From Pseudolactococcus sp041800635 (GTDB lineage: Bacteria; Bacillota; Bacilli; Lactobacillales; Streptococcaceae), in assembly GCA_047833645.1 (NCBI GenBank), contig CP181259.1:1550001-1614000 (forward strand): 64,000 nucleotides of DNA, read 5' to 3'. The position numbers and the translations under genes were made by a program. How positions within the stretch are numbered: position 1 is the first letter of the stretch; every line of letters starts with the position of its first letter. Below are positions 7,931 through 16,267 of this stretch, piece after piece. Below the pieces are notes generated by a model. It was given only the letters and a program-made list of their open reading frames with translations, was not told where the DNA came from and made no database searches.

Positions 7931-8578
7931 ATGAATTTATTAATCATGGGCCTACCAGGTGCTGGTAAAGGGACACAAGCTGAAACAATCGTTGAAACAT
8001 ATGGTGTACAACACATCTCAACCGGAGATATGTTTCGTGCTGCAATGAAAAATGAAACTGAAATGGGTAAATTGGCCAAATCTTACATTGATAAAGGTGA
8101 ATTGGTACCAGATGATGTTACAAACGGTATTGTGAAAGAACGTTTGGCACAAGATGACATCCAAGCATCAGGCTTCTTGCTGGATGGCTTTCCACGGACG
8201 ATTGAACAAGCAGAAGCACTTGATGCCATGCTTATGGATTTGGGTATTAAACTTGATGCAGTTGTGAATATTGACGTAGATCCTTCTATCTTGGTTGAGC
8301 GTTTGTCAGGCCGTTTCATCTGTCGCACTTGTGGTGCAACTTATCATAAAGTTTTCAACCCCACTAAAATCGAAGGCACTTGTGACAAATGTGGTGGCCA
8401 TGATTTCTACCAACGCGAGGATGACAAACCTGAAACAGTTAAAAACCGATTGGATATTAACATCAAGCAAGGTGCGCCAATCCTTGAGCATTATGGCAAA
8501 CTTGGCCTAGTTAAAGATGTTGACGGTCAACAAGATATTGACAAAGTTTCAGAAGCAATCAAAGCAATTTTAGGCTAA
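7931..8578 (+). CDS. adk: Adenylate kinase
   Basis: 215-residue adenylate kinase, interconverting ATP + AMP and 2 ADP in the cytosol. The P-loop GLPGAGKGTQ is at residues 7-16, the AMP-binding DGFPRT near 85, and a long-form LID contains four cysteines (CRTC and CDKC), the zinc-binding version found in many Gram-positives. Own promoter upstream; a perfect 14-bp hairpin downstream terminates it and also hosts the infA promoter. Confidence 0.97.
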   Translation: MNLLIMGLPGAGKGTQAETIVETYGVQHISTGDMFRAAMKNETEMGKLAKSYIDKGELVPDDVTNGIVKERLAQDDIQASGFLLDGFPRTIEQAEALDAMLMDLGIKLDAVVNIDVDPSILVERLSGRFICRTCGATYHKVFNPTKIEGTCDKCGGHDFYQREDDKPETVKNRLDINIKQGAPILEHYGKLGLVKDVDGQQDIDKVSEAIKAILG

Positions 8579-8621
8579 ACAAACGTTATATCAGAAGTAA
8601 AAATAAATTCGCATCATTAAC

Positions 8622-8667
8622 TTGTAAAAGTCGGACTAGTATGGTATAATATCCTAGTCCGACTTTT
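8622..8667 (+). promoter_or_regulatory. infA-operon promoter nested in the adk terminator hairpin
   Basis: AAAAGTCGGACTAG (8626-8639) and CTAGTCCGACTTTT (8654-8667) are a perfect 14-bp stem ending in T. The -35 TTGTAA (8622-8627) and the extended -10 TGG-TATAAT (8642-8650), spacer 17, lie in its left arm and loop. The same bases therefore end adk transcription and start infA transcription. Confidence 0.75.
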
Positions 8668-8713
8668 AGATATTTATCAAAAATGGACAAATTTAAAGAG
8701 GAGGTAAGTTGAC

Positions 8714-8932
8714 GTGGCAAAAGATGACGTAATCGAAATTGAAGGCAAAGTGATTGACACGATGCCTAACGCGATGTTCACCGTTGAACTTGAAAATGGA
8801 CACAAAATTTTGGCGACTATTTCAGGCAAAATGCGAAAGAATTATATCCGCATCTTAACTGGTGACCGTGTTACTGTTGAGATGTCGCCGTATGATTTGA
8901 CCCGTGGACGTATTACATACCGCTTTAAGTAG
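8714..8932 (+). CDS. infA: Translation initiation factor IF-1
   Basis: 72-residue IF-1, a single S1/OB-fold protein that blocks the ribosomal A site during initiation. It begins M-AKDDVIEIEGKVIDT and ends TRGRITYRFK, both conserved. The start is GTG 8714 behind GAGGAGGT (8698-8705). It opens the infA-rpmJ-rpsM-rpsK-rpoA-rplQ unit from the hairpin-nested promoter. Confidence 0.97.
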   Translation: MAKDDVIEIEGKVIDTMPNAMFTVELENGHKILATISGKMRKNYIRILTGDRVTVEMSPYDLTRGRITYRFK

Positions 8933-8961
8933 TCCAAACATTTTTATAGGAGGTATATACA

Positions 8962-9078
8962 ATGAAAGTAAGACCATCGGTTAAACCAATGTGCGAATAC
9001 TGTAAAGTAATTCGTCGTAACGGTCGTGTTATGGTAATTTGCCCTGTCAATCCAAAACACAAACAACGTCAGGGATAG
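8962..9078 (+). CDS. rpmJ: 50S ribosomal protein L36
   Basis: 38-residue L36, read as MKVRPSVKPMCEYCKV and ending HKQRQG before TAG 9076-9078. The Cys-x2-Cys-x12-Cys-x4-His zinc ribbon (C11, C14, C27, H32) is intact, so this is the zinc-binding form. AGGAGG at 8949-8954 fixes the start. It lies between infA and rpsM as in nearly all Firmicutes. Confidence 0.96.
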   Translation: MKVRPSVKPMCEYCKVIRRNGRVMVICPVNPKHKQRQG

Positions 9079-9094
9079 AAAGGAAACATAAAGA

Positions 9095-9460
9095 ATGGCT
9101 CGTATTGCTGGAGTTGATATTCCAAACGATAAACAAGTAGTAATTTCACTTACTTACGTTTACGGAATCGGTCTCAAAACGTCACAAAAAGTTCTTGCCG
9201 CCGCAGGCGTTGCAGAAAATATTCGCGTGAAAGATCTTACAACTGACCAAGAAGATGCTATCCGTCGTGAAGTTGATGGACTTAAAGTTGAAGGCGACCT
9301 ACGTCGTGAAGTCAACCTTAACATCAAACGCCTCATGGAAATCGGTAGCTATCGTGGCATGCGTCATCGTCGCGGATTGCCTACTCGTGGTCAAAACACG
9401 AAGAACAACGCACGTACACGCAAAGGCCCTGCTAAATCTATCGCAGGCAAGAAAAAATAA
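9095..9460 (+). CDS. rpsM: 30S ribosomal protein S13
   Basis: 121-residue S13, which sits on the 30S head, contacts L5 in bridge B1b and touches the P-site tRNA with its basic tail. It starts MARIAGVDIPNDKQVVISLTY, in the normal form, and has the helix-hairpin-helix segment and the signature GSYRGMRHRRGLPTRGQ, ending in a lysine-rich tail. AAAGGAAA precedes ATG 9095. Confidence 0.97.
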   Translation: MARIAGVDIPNDKQVVISLTYVYGIGLKTSQKVLAAAGVAENIRVKDLTTDQEDAIRREVDGLKVEGDLRREVNLNIKRLMEIGSYRGMRHRRGLPTRGQNTKNNARTRKGPAKSIAGKKK

Positions 9461-9475
9461 GAAAGGAGATAAACA

Positions 9476-9859
9476 TTGGCTAAACCTACTCGTAAACGTC
9501 GTGTGAAGAAAAATATCGAATCTGGTGTTGTCCACATTCATGCAACTTTCAATAACACAATCGTGATGATTACAGACGTTCATGGTAACGCGCTTGCTTG
9601 GTCATCTGCTGGTGCTCTTGGCTTCAAAGGATCTAAAAAATCGACTCCTTTCGCTGCTCAAATGGCATCTGAAGCTGCTGCTAAGTCTGCTCAAGAACAT
9701 GGTTTGAAAACTGTAGCCGTTACTGTTAAAGGTCCTGGACCAGGTCGTGAATCGGCTATCCGCGCTCTTGCAGCTGCTGGTCTTAACGTAACAGCAATCA
9801 GCGATGTGACGCCTGTACCCCACAATGGTGCACGTCCTCCAAAACGTCGTCGTGTATAA
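9476..9859 (+). CDS. rpsK: 30S ribosomal protein S11
   Basis: 127-residue S11, forming part of the mRNA exit channel on the platform. It starts M-AKPTRKRRVKKN at TTG 9476 behind AAAGGAGAT (9462-9470). The C-terminal VTPVPHNGARPPKRRRV is the family signature. The next gene, rpoA, starts 52 bases downstream. Confidence 0.97.
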   Translation: MAKPTRKRRVKKNIESGVVHIHATFNNTIVMITDVHGNALAWSSAGALGFKGSKKSTPFAAQMASEAAAKSAQEHGLKTVAVTVKGPGPGRESAIRALAAAGLNVTAISDVTPVPHNGARPPKRRRV

Positions 9860-9911
9860 TTTCTAGAGTGCTTGTTGCTACTCTAACATTTTGCACTGAA
9901 AGGATATACAC

Positions 9912-10847
9912 ATGATTGAGTTTGAAAAACCAAAAATTACAAAATTTGATGAAGCTAATACCTATGGCAAGTTTGTCGTAGAACCGTTAGAACGTGGTTA
10001 TGGGACAACCCTTGGCAACTCATTGCGTCGTATTCTTCTATCGTCACTTCCTGGTGCTGCTGTCACAAGCATCCAAATTGATGGTGTTCTCCATGAGTTC
10101 ACAACGATTCCAGGCGTGCATGAAGATGTGATTCAAGTGATTCTTGCGATTAAAGGGCTTGCGATCAAATCATATGTTGAAACGGAAAAAATCATTGAAC
10201 TTGACGTCACAGGTCCTGCAGTTGTTACAGCTGGAGATATCTTGACAGATAGCGATATTGAGATTGTCAACAAAGATCATTATCTCTTCACACTTGCGGA
10301 AGGTCACTCTGTGAACGCTCGTATGACTGTGAAATCTGGTCGTGGTTATGTCTTGGCTGAAGATAATAAACAATCTGATGCACCTATCGGGACAATCGCT
10401 GTGGATTCATCATACACACCTGTCAACAAAGTAAATTACCAAGTTGAACCAGCTCGTGTGGGTGAAAAAGATAACTTTGACAAATTGTCACTTGAAATCT
10501 TTACAAACGGCACAATCTCAGCAGAAGATGCCTTGTCATTATCTGCAAAAATCTTGACTGACCATTTGAGTCTCTTTGTTAACTTGTCTGAAGTGGCGCA
10601 AGCTGCCGATACATTGGTTGATAAAAATGAGGTCAAACCAGAGCGTGCTTTGGATAAGGTCATCGAGGAACTTGATCTTTCTGTTCGTTCGTACAACTGT
10701 TTGAAACGTGCTGGTATTAATACCGTCGCTGATCTTGCGGACATGAGTGAACCAGAAATGCTCAAAGTGAAAAACTTGGGACGTAAATCTTTAGTAGAAG
10801 TTAAAGATAAACTTGATAGCCTAGGCTTGTCACTCAAAAAAGACTAA
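9912..10847 (+). CDS. rpoA: RNA polymerase alpha subunit
   Basis: 311-residue alpha subunit. The N-terminal domain (to about residue 230) dimerises and nucleates beta/beta' assembly; LERGYGTTLGNSLRRILL is the classical motif. A linker leads to the C-terminal domain with its two HhH motifs (SYNCLKRAGINTVADLA), which contacts UP elements and activators. AAAGGAT precedes ATG 9912. Confidence 0.97.
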   Translation: MIEFEKPKITKFDEANTYGKFVVEPLERGYGTTLGNSLRRILLSSLPGAAVTSIQIDGVLHEFTTIPGVHEDVIQVILAIKGLAIKSYVETEKIIELDVTGPAVVTAGDILTDSDIEIVNKDHYLFTLAEGHSVNARMTVKSGRGYVLAEDNKQSDAPIGTIAVDSSYTPVNKVNYQVEPARVGEKDNFDKLSLEIFTNGTISAEDALSLSAKILTDHLSLFVNLSEVAQAADTLVDKNEVKPERALDKVIEELDLSVRSYNCLKRAGINTVADLADMSEPEMLKVKNLGRKSLVEVKDKLDSLGLSLKKD

Positions 10848-10870
10848 ATTAAAATCTAATAGGAGGAATC

Positions 10871-11251
10871 ATGGGTTACCGTAAACTTGGACGTAAATCT
10901 GATCAACGTAAAGCAATGCTTCGCGATTTGACGACTGACTTAATCATCAACGAATATATCGTAACAACTGAAGCTCGCGCTAAAGAAGTTCGTAAAACTG
11001 TTGAAAAAATGATTACACTCGGAAAACGTGGCGATCTTCACGCACGCCGTCAAGCTGCTGCTTACGTACGTAACGAAATCGCTGAAAAAGATTTCAACGA
11101 AGAAACTGAAACTTTCCCAACTGCACTTCAAAAATTGTTTGGCGATATCGCGACACGTTATGAAGGCCGTAATGGTGGATACACACGTATTCTTAAAACT
11201 GAACCACGTCGTGGCGATGCTGCGCCGATGGCAATTATTGAACTCGTTTAA
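10871..11251 (+). CDS. rplQ: 50S ribosomal protein L17
   Basis: 126-residue L17, located near the tunnel exit. It starts MGYRKLGRKSDQRKAMLRDL and has the family segment TTEARAKEVRKTVEKMITLGK. AGGAGG at 10861-10866 sets the ATG. It closes the alpha operon; the next strong terminator is about 210 bases downstream. Confidence 0.97.
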   Translation: MGYRKLGRKSDQRKAMLRDLTTDLIINEYIVTTEARAKEVRKTVEKMITLGKRGDLHARRQAAAYVRNEIAEKDFNEETETFPTALQKLFGDIATRYEGRNGGYTRILKTEPRRGDAAPMAIIELV

Positions 11252-11463
11252 TCTCTTTGCAGTCAGTTGACATCAACATTTAAATAAAGCAGTAAGGGGC
11301 ACCTGTCATATATGATTTTGTGGTGTTTTCGAAACTATTTTTGAAAAGGCACAGAGTCGGTTTGCCAGCGTGACCCGATAGTCTTCATCAATCTTTTGTG
11401 GAGTGTTATGATGGTGGTGCTTGCACTTAGTCTAGCTCTTACTGTCTAGTCTTAAAAACTAGG
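11252..11463 (+). other. Long 3' untranslated stretch after rplQ, no gene seen
   Basis: About 210 bases with no convincing ORF lie between the rplQ stop and the operon terminator. Several short complementary stretches exist, such as GGCA near 11351 with TGCC near 11366, but no known RNA family is recognised. It could be a long 3' UTR or a small RNA released by processing. Confidence 0.4.
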
Positions 11464-11493
11464 CCGCTTATCCTAAAGGATAAGTGGTTTTTA
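11464..11493 (+). terminator. Terminator of the ribosomal protein operon
   Basis: CCGCTTATCC (11464-11473) pairs with GGATAAGTGG (11478-11487) over 10 bp with one G-T pair, followed by TTTTTA. Confidence 0.9.
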
Positions 11494-11664
11494 TTTTACC
11501 CTGAATTCTCTCCGACTATATACCCCAACTATGCCTCGTGATAAAATATTTCTAAGATGATTCACAGCGATTCTGTGTTAGAATAGACGTACTAAACTAA
11601 AAAGCTGTCAAACGTCTGACCTTCTCCTAAGGCTTTAGGAAAATGGAAGCGTTAAAACGATAGA

Positions 11665-13104
11665 GTGCCTCATATTGAGAAAGAACAGCGCTTGAGACCG
11701 CTTAAAAGACTGAGTGATGAGATGAAGGAGCAAGGATTGGATATTGCACGAGAGCTCTTGCGTGAGCGCTATTTTACAAATTTGAAACACTCAAACGACT
11801 TATTTGTCGGCATTGAGTTAGAATTGCCGATTGTCCATCTGACAGGAGAAGCGGTTGATTTTTCAGTTGTCTTTGCTTTGTTTGAGGCCTTGGTTGACCA
11901 ACTTCCTCTGTCGATTGAGAAAACAGACGCTCACGGTCAAGCCATTCAATTGGTTTCTGATGAAAATGAGGACCGTATCTTGTTTGAAGTGGGCTATAAT
12001 ACCATAGAATTCGCTTTCGATAAGGCAGAGACAATCGGCCAAGTTGAGACACGTTTTGCAACCTATCTGGCAGTCATCCAACCATTTTTGAGAGACCGAA
12101 ATCATCTTTTAACAGGTTTCGGTGTCAATCCTTTCTGGGATAAAAACGACAATCGCCCTGTCGCCAGTCCGCGCTATGAGATGCTGATGGCTTATTTGCA
12201 GTTGGGGGCTGCTCGGGAAGATGTTCAGGTGAGGCAGTCGAATTACGGCGCTTTTATTCAAGGTAGCCAGATTCAGTTAGATGTGACGGCCGAGAATTTA
12301 GTCCCAACGCTTAATAGCTTTAATGCCATAGAACCCATTAAAGCTTGGCTTTTTGCCAATTCTTATCTCTGGCATGGTCAATTAGACACCTTGATTTCAC
12401 GAGATGTGTTTTGGGAAGGCTCTATGCATGGGGTCTTTCCAGAAAACACTGGCGTTTTTCCAGCGGCCTTTGCCGATTCGGAAGCCTTTCTGGATTATCT
12501 GACGCAAACGGCTTTATTTACACGAAGTTCTGAAACAGGGGCCTATTATTTTGAACCGATCCAGGCGCTAGATTATTTTAATCACGATGAAATTCCAGCC
12601 TTTGATTTAGATGGGAATGATCTGGTTTTGACGCCAAGTCCCTATGATTTTAAGGACCATCGGAGTTATCACTATCAAACGCTCACGACACGGGGCACGG
12701 TTGAGTTTCGCAGTAGCTGTGCCCAACCTATCTCAGAGTCTTTTTCAGTTGCGGCCTTCCATTTAGGCTTGATTCAAGCCTTGCCTGATTTTGAAGCCTT
12801 AGTTGCGCACCATGCTTTTTACGACGACTATGGACGAGACTATCGGCAACTCCGTCGCAGATTTTCAGCGCCAGAGTTATCCTCTGAGGAAATAGCTGAT
12901 GTTGCCAACTTCGCTGAAAATTTATTGGATTTGGCAAAATCAGGCTTAGCAAAACGTGGTTTTGGGGAAGCAAGCTATTTAGCACCGCTCTATCAACGCC
13001 TTGAAACAAAAGAAAATCCAGCTATCAAAGCTCTGCATTTGCTTGAAGCTGGCAAAACACTATCAGAAATATCGGAGATTTTTGCAGATGGAAAAGACAT
13101 TTAA
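11665..13104 (+). CDS. Glutamate-cysteine ligase-like protein (GCS2 type)
   Basis: 479-residue protein, probably joining L-glutamate and L-cysteine to gamma-glutamylcysteine with ATP. GIELELP near residue 49, GFGVNP near 153 and GTVEFRSSCAQP near 345 fit the GCS2-like carboxylate-amine ligase fold. It does not look like the N-terminal ligase half of bifunctional GshF. The start is GTG 11665 with only a weak ribosome-binding site; ATG 11722 is an alternative. It overlaps the next gene by 17 bases. That partner is clearly GshF-like, which supports a role in thiol synthesis. Exact substrate is inferred. Confidence 0.65.
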   Translation: MPHIEKEQRLRPLKRLSDEMKEQGLDIARELLRERYFTNLKHSNDLFVGIELELPIVHLTGEAVDFSVVFALFEALVDQLPLSIEKTDAHGQAIQLVSDENEDRILFEVGYNTIEFAFDKAETIGQVETRFATYLAVIQPFLRDRNHLLTGFGVNPFWDKNDNRPVASPRYEMLMAYLQLGAAREDVQVRQSNYGAFIQGSQIQLDVTAENLVPTLNSFNAIEPIKAWLFANSYLWHGQLDTLISRDVFWEGSMHGVFPENTGVFPAAFADSEAFLDYLTQTALFTRSSETGAYYFEPIQALDYFNHDEIPAFDLDGNDLVLTPSPYDFKDHRSYHYQTLTTRGTVEFRSSCAQPISESFSVAAFHLGLIQALPDFEALVAHHAFYDDYGRDYRQLRRRFSAPELSSEEIADVANFAENLLDLAKSGLAKRGFGEASYLAPLYQRLETKENPAIKALHLLEAGKTLSEISEIFADGKDI

Positions 13105-14257
13105 GGTATCGGGTAATCTTGAACAGAACGCACAAAATGCTTACTGGTATATCAAGGGTGATCTGGCCACGATTACCTATCAGTCCAATCGAGACTTGTC
13201 AGCGATTTTAGCCGTCCTCAATCGGCAAGGTGTCGCAATGCAGTATGTGCAAGCACCCGCCAACGATTTCCAATTGCCAGGTTATGAAAATCTGGAATTA
13301 TCGACTCAAAATTTAATTGCCGATGCCATCCAATATGGCATCCACTTTCAAGTCCTCGATGAAGTTGAACAAATCGTCAAACTAACCTATGGCTCCCATA
13401 CGGAGTATGTCAAAGAAGGGAATATCACGCACTTTGACAGCGCCCTATCACATGCTTTAATGGAAAACAAGATCGTCACCAAGGAGATTCTAAACGCCGC
13501 AGGGATCCAAGTCCCGTCTGGCTTTGAATTTCACGCTATTTCCGACGCCTTGCGCCATTTTGACCAACTGCCTGCAGCCTTTGTCGTCAAGCCCAAGTCG
13601 ACCAACTACGGCATCGGCATCAGCATCTTTAAGGAAACGACGACCCAAGCAGATTATGAAGAAGCCGTGAAAATCGCTTTTGAAAATGATGATGCGATTA
13701 TCGTTGAGACTTATGCCCATGGGACAGAATATCGCTTTTACGTGCAAAATGGCGAAGTGTTAGCGGTATTAGAACGCTTTCCAGCCAACGTCGTTGGAGA
13801 CGGGGTTCACAGTATTCAACAATTGGTGGCCATTAAAAACACCGATGTGAGACGAGGCGAGCACCATCGAACACCGCTTGAAAAAATCAAATTAGGAGAC
13901 GTTGAGCAATTAACGCTCAGTTTGCAAGGCTTTGATGCGACATCCATCCCTAAAGCACAAGAACGTGTCTTCCTAAGAGAGAACTCCAATGTCTCAACTG
14001 GCGGCGACTCCATCGATCGGACAGATCAAGTCAGTCCTTATTATCAAGCAATCGCTGTTAAAGTGGCACAGGCATTGGACGTGACAATCACAGGGGTTGA
14101 TATCATCATCGCAGATGCTAGTCAGGAAGGGCCTTACTTTGTGATTGAAGCCAATCAAAATCCCATGATGCAAATGCATCTATTTCCGGCAGTTGGCCAG
14201 TCGAGGCGGGTCACAGAAAGCTTGATTAGACTCTTATTTCCGGAAAGTATTACGTAA
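13088..14257 (+). CDS. ATP-grasp glutathione synthetase-like protein (GshF C-terminal half)
   Basis: 389 residues closely matching, from memory, the ATP-grasp half of streptococcal bifunctional GshF: YENLELSTQ, FEVLDE-type segment, VVKPKSTNYGIGISIFKE, GTEYRFYV, ANVVGDGVHSI and NSNVSTGGDSID. It would add glycine to gamma-glutamylcysteine. ATG 13088 lies inside the upstream gene behind CGGAGA; a longer reading from 13001 lacks support. The stand-alone ATP-grasp coupled to a different ligase family is an uncommon arrangement. A terminator follows. Confidence 0.75.
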   Translation: MEKTFKVSGNLEQNAQNAYWYIKGDLATITYQSNRDLSAILAVLNRQGVAMQYVQAPANDFQLPGYENLELSTQNLIADAIQYGIHFQVLDEVEQIVKLTYGSHTEYVKEGNITHFDSALSHALMENKIVTKEILNAAGIQVPSGFEFHAISDALRHFDQLPAAFVVKPKSTNYGIGISIFKETTTQADYEEAVKIAFENDDAIIVETYAHGTEYRFYVQNGEVLAVLERFPANVVGDGVHSIQQLVAIKNTDVRRGEHHRTPLEKIKLGDVEQLTLSLQGFDATSIPKAQERVFLRENSNVSTGGDSIDRTDQVSPYYQAIAVKVAQALDVTITGVDIIIADASQEGPYFVIEANQNPMMQMHLFPAVGQSRRVTESLIRLLFPESIT

Positions 14258-14264
14258 ATAGCTG

Positions 14265-14290
14265 ACCATGTGATTGCATGGTTTTATTTG
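14265..14290 (+). terminator. Terminator after the glutathione-type pair
   Basis: ACCATG-TGATTG-CATGGT (14265-14282) followed by TTTATTT. Confidence 0.75.
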
Positions 14291-14294
14291 ACAA

Positions 14295-14339
14295 AATTTT
14301 CTGATAATTGCTTGACGAAAGTTTTAAAAGTGTTAAAAT
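14295..14339 (+). promoter_or_regulatory. ilvD promoter with CodY box
   Basis: AATTTTCTGATAATT (14295-14309) matches the 15-base CodY operator consensus with one mismatch. It abuts the -35 TTGACG (14312-14317), which is 16 bases from the -10 TAAAAT (14334-14339). CodY, charged with isoleucine or valine, would repress here. The 140-base leader also has a GTTTAAT/ATTAAAC hairpin (14378-14397). Confidence 0.75.
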
Positions 14340-14480
14340 GGTAATAACAGATTTGTTTGAAAAGAGGAAAAATTTAAGTTTAATATCAGAATTAAACGTC
14401 ATCTGACCTTTAACCCCTCGACGCAAGGCAAGTCTTTTTAAATCAAACGCTAATCATTTAAGTAGGCAAGGAAGGCACTT

Positions 14481-16193
14481 ATGAAATTCACATATAACGG
14501 CACGACAACAGAGGTTGAGCTTAACAAATACTCTAAAACGCTCACGCAAGATCCAACACAACCTGCAACACAAGCCATGTTTTACGGCATCGGCTTTAAG
14601 GATGAGGATTTTGATAAAGCGCAAGTCGGGATCGTGTCCATGGACTGGGATGGTAATCCCTGTAACATGCACTTAAATCAACTCGGACAAAAAGTCAAAG
14701 CATCTGTTGATGCGACTGAAGGCCTTTTAGGTTTACAATTCCATACGATTGGTGTTTCTGATGGGATTGCCAATGGGACTGACGGCATGCGCTATTCCCT
14801 TGTGTCACGGGAGGTCATTGCAGACTCGATTGAGACCAATGCCGGTGGTGAGTATTACGATGGCATCGTCGGGATTCCTGGCTGTGATAAAAATATGCCA
14901 GGCACGATTATTGGGATGGCACGTTTAGATCGCCCGTCGATCATGGTTTACGGTGGCACGATTGAGCACGGTGAATATAATGGCCAGTCCCTCAATATCG
15001 TTTCAGCTTTTGAAGCTTTAGGAGAGAAATTAACGGGTAACATCAATGATGAAGACTATCATGGGGTAATTTCTAATGCCATTCCGGGTCAAGGGGCTTG
15101 TGGCGGTATGTACACCGCCAATACCATGGCAGCAGCGATTGAGACGCTTGGCATGACGCTACCGTTTTCATCAACCAACCCAGCCAAGTCTGACGAGAAA
15201 CAGCGAGAAGCAGCATCCGTTGGCGAATACATGAAGACGCTCCTTGCTTTGGATATTAAACCAAGCGACATCATGACACGTGAAGCCTTTGAAGATGCGA
15301 TTACAGTTGTTATGGTACTCGGTGGCTCGACCAATGCTGTTTTGCATTTGATTGCTATGGCGCGGACTGTTGGGATTGATCTGACCCAGGATGATTTTCA
15401 GGCGATTTCTGATCGCACACCTGTGATTGGGGATTTCAAACCATCAGGGAAGTATATGCAGGAAGATTTACACCGGATTGGTGGTCTACCGGCTGTTCTG
15501 AAGTTTCTCTTGAAAGAAGGCCGCATCCATGGTGACCGGATGACGGTCACGGGTAAAACATTGGCAGAAAATCTCGAAAACGCAGCAGATTTAGACTTTG
15601 ACCTTCAGGATATTATCAGACCCTTTGACAAACCGATTAAAGCCACAGGTCATTTGCAAATCCTCTATGGCAACCTCGCTTCAGGTGGGTCAGTCGCCAA
15701 GATTTCAGGTAAAGAAGGCGAGCAATTCACTGGGACGGCACGCGTCTTTAATGGCGAACAACATTTCATCCAAGGGATTGAGACCGGACGCTTACACGCC
15801 GGTGATGTCGCAGTCATTAAAAATATCGGGCCAGTCGGGGCGCCTGGGATGCCAGAAATGCTGAAACCGACATCTGCGCTGATTGGTGCTGGACTAGGGA
15901 AATCAGTCGCTCTGATTACTGATGGGCGTTTCTCTGGCGGGACGCACGGTTTTGTTGTCGGCCATATCGTGCCAGAAGCCGTTAAAGGGGGTGTCATTGG
16001 CCTTGTTGAAGATGATGACATCATCGAAATCGACGCCATTAACAACACCATTAATCTGAAAGTATCGGATGAAGAATTGGCCAAACGTCGCGCAGCTTAC
16101 CAACAACCAGCGCCTAAAGCCACACGTGGTGTCCTTGCCAAATTTGCAAAATTAACAGACGATGCCGCACACGGTTGTATTACAGACTTTTAA
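14481..16193 (+). CDS. ilvD: Dihydroxy-acid dehydratase
   Basis: 570-residue IlvD, which dehydrates 2,3-dihydroxy-isovalerate and its methyl homologue to the keto acids preceding valine and isoleucine. The Fe-S ligand cysteines are in PCNMH (near 58), GCDKNMPG (near 134) and GACGGMYTANTM (near 207). The C-terminal RFSGGTHGFVVGHIVPEA is also conserved. AAGGAAGG precedes ATG 14481. It starts the ilv block and has its own CodY-controlled promoter; a bidirectional terminator follows. Confidence 0.96.
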   Translation: MKFTYNGTTTEVELNKYSKTLTQDPTQPATQAMFYGIGFKDEDFDKAQVGIVSMDWDGNPCNMHLNQLGQKVKASVDATEGLLGLQFHTIGVSDGIANGTDGMRYSLVSREVIADSIETNAGGEYYDGIVGIPGCDKNMPGTIIGMARLDRPSIMVYGGTIEHGEYNGQSLNIVSAFEALGEKLTGNINDEDYHGVISNAIPGQGACGGMYTANTMAAAIETLGMTLPFSSTNPAKSDEKQREAASVGEYMKTLLALDIKPSDIMTREAFEDAITVVMVLGGSTNAVLHLIAMARTVGIDLTQDDFQAISDRTPVIGDFKPSGKYMQEDLHRIGGLPAVLKFLLKEGRIHGDRMTVTGKTLAENLENAADLDFDLQDIIRPFDKPIKATGHLQILYGNLASGGSVAKISGKEGEQFTGTARVFNGEQHFIQGIETGRLHAGDVAVIKNIGPVGAPGMPEMLKPTSALIGAGLGKSVALITDGRFSGGTHGFVVGHIVPEAVKGGVIGLVEDDDIIEIDAINNTINLKVSDEELAKRRAAYQQPAPKATRGVLAKFAKLTDDAAHGCITDF

Positions 16194-16213
16194 GCGATTC
16201 GATTATGACTCAT

Positions 16214-16250
16214 AAAAAAACAACTGGTCAAATTCACCAGTTGTTTTGAT
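16214..16250. terminator. Bidirectional terminator between ilvD and the glycosyltransferase gene
   Basis: AAAACAACTGGT (16217-16228) and ACCAGTTGTTTT (16236-16247) form a perfect 12-bp stem with A-rich and T-rich flanks, so it can end transcription from both convergent genes. Confidence 0.85.
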
Positions 16251-16267
16251 TAGGATTGAAAAAACGG

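Noticed and set aside
11341..11380. A stretch (GGCACAGAGTCGGT) reminiscent of the 3' hairpin of Cas9 tracrRNA.
   Set aside because: No cas genes, no CRISPR array and no terminator directly after it in the window; the resemblance covers only about 14 bases and is most likely chance.
13001..13087. Longer N terminus for the ATP-grasp protein.
   Set aside because: The extra 29 residues overlap the upstream gene, have no ribosome-binding site and do not resemble the family; ATG 13088 is better.
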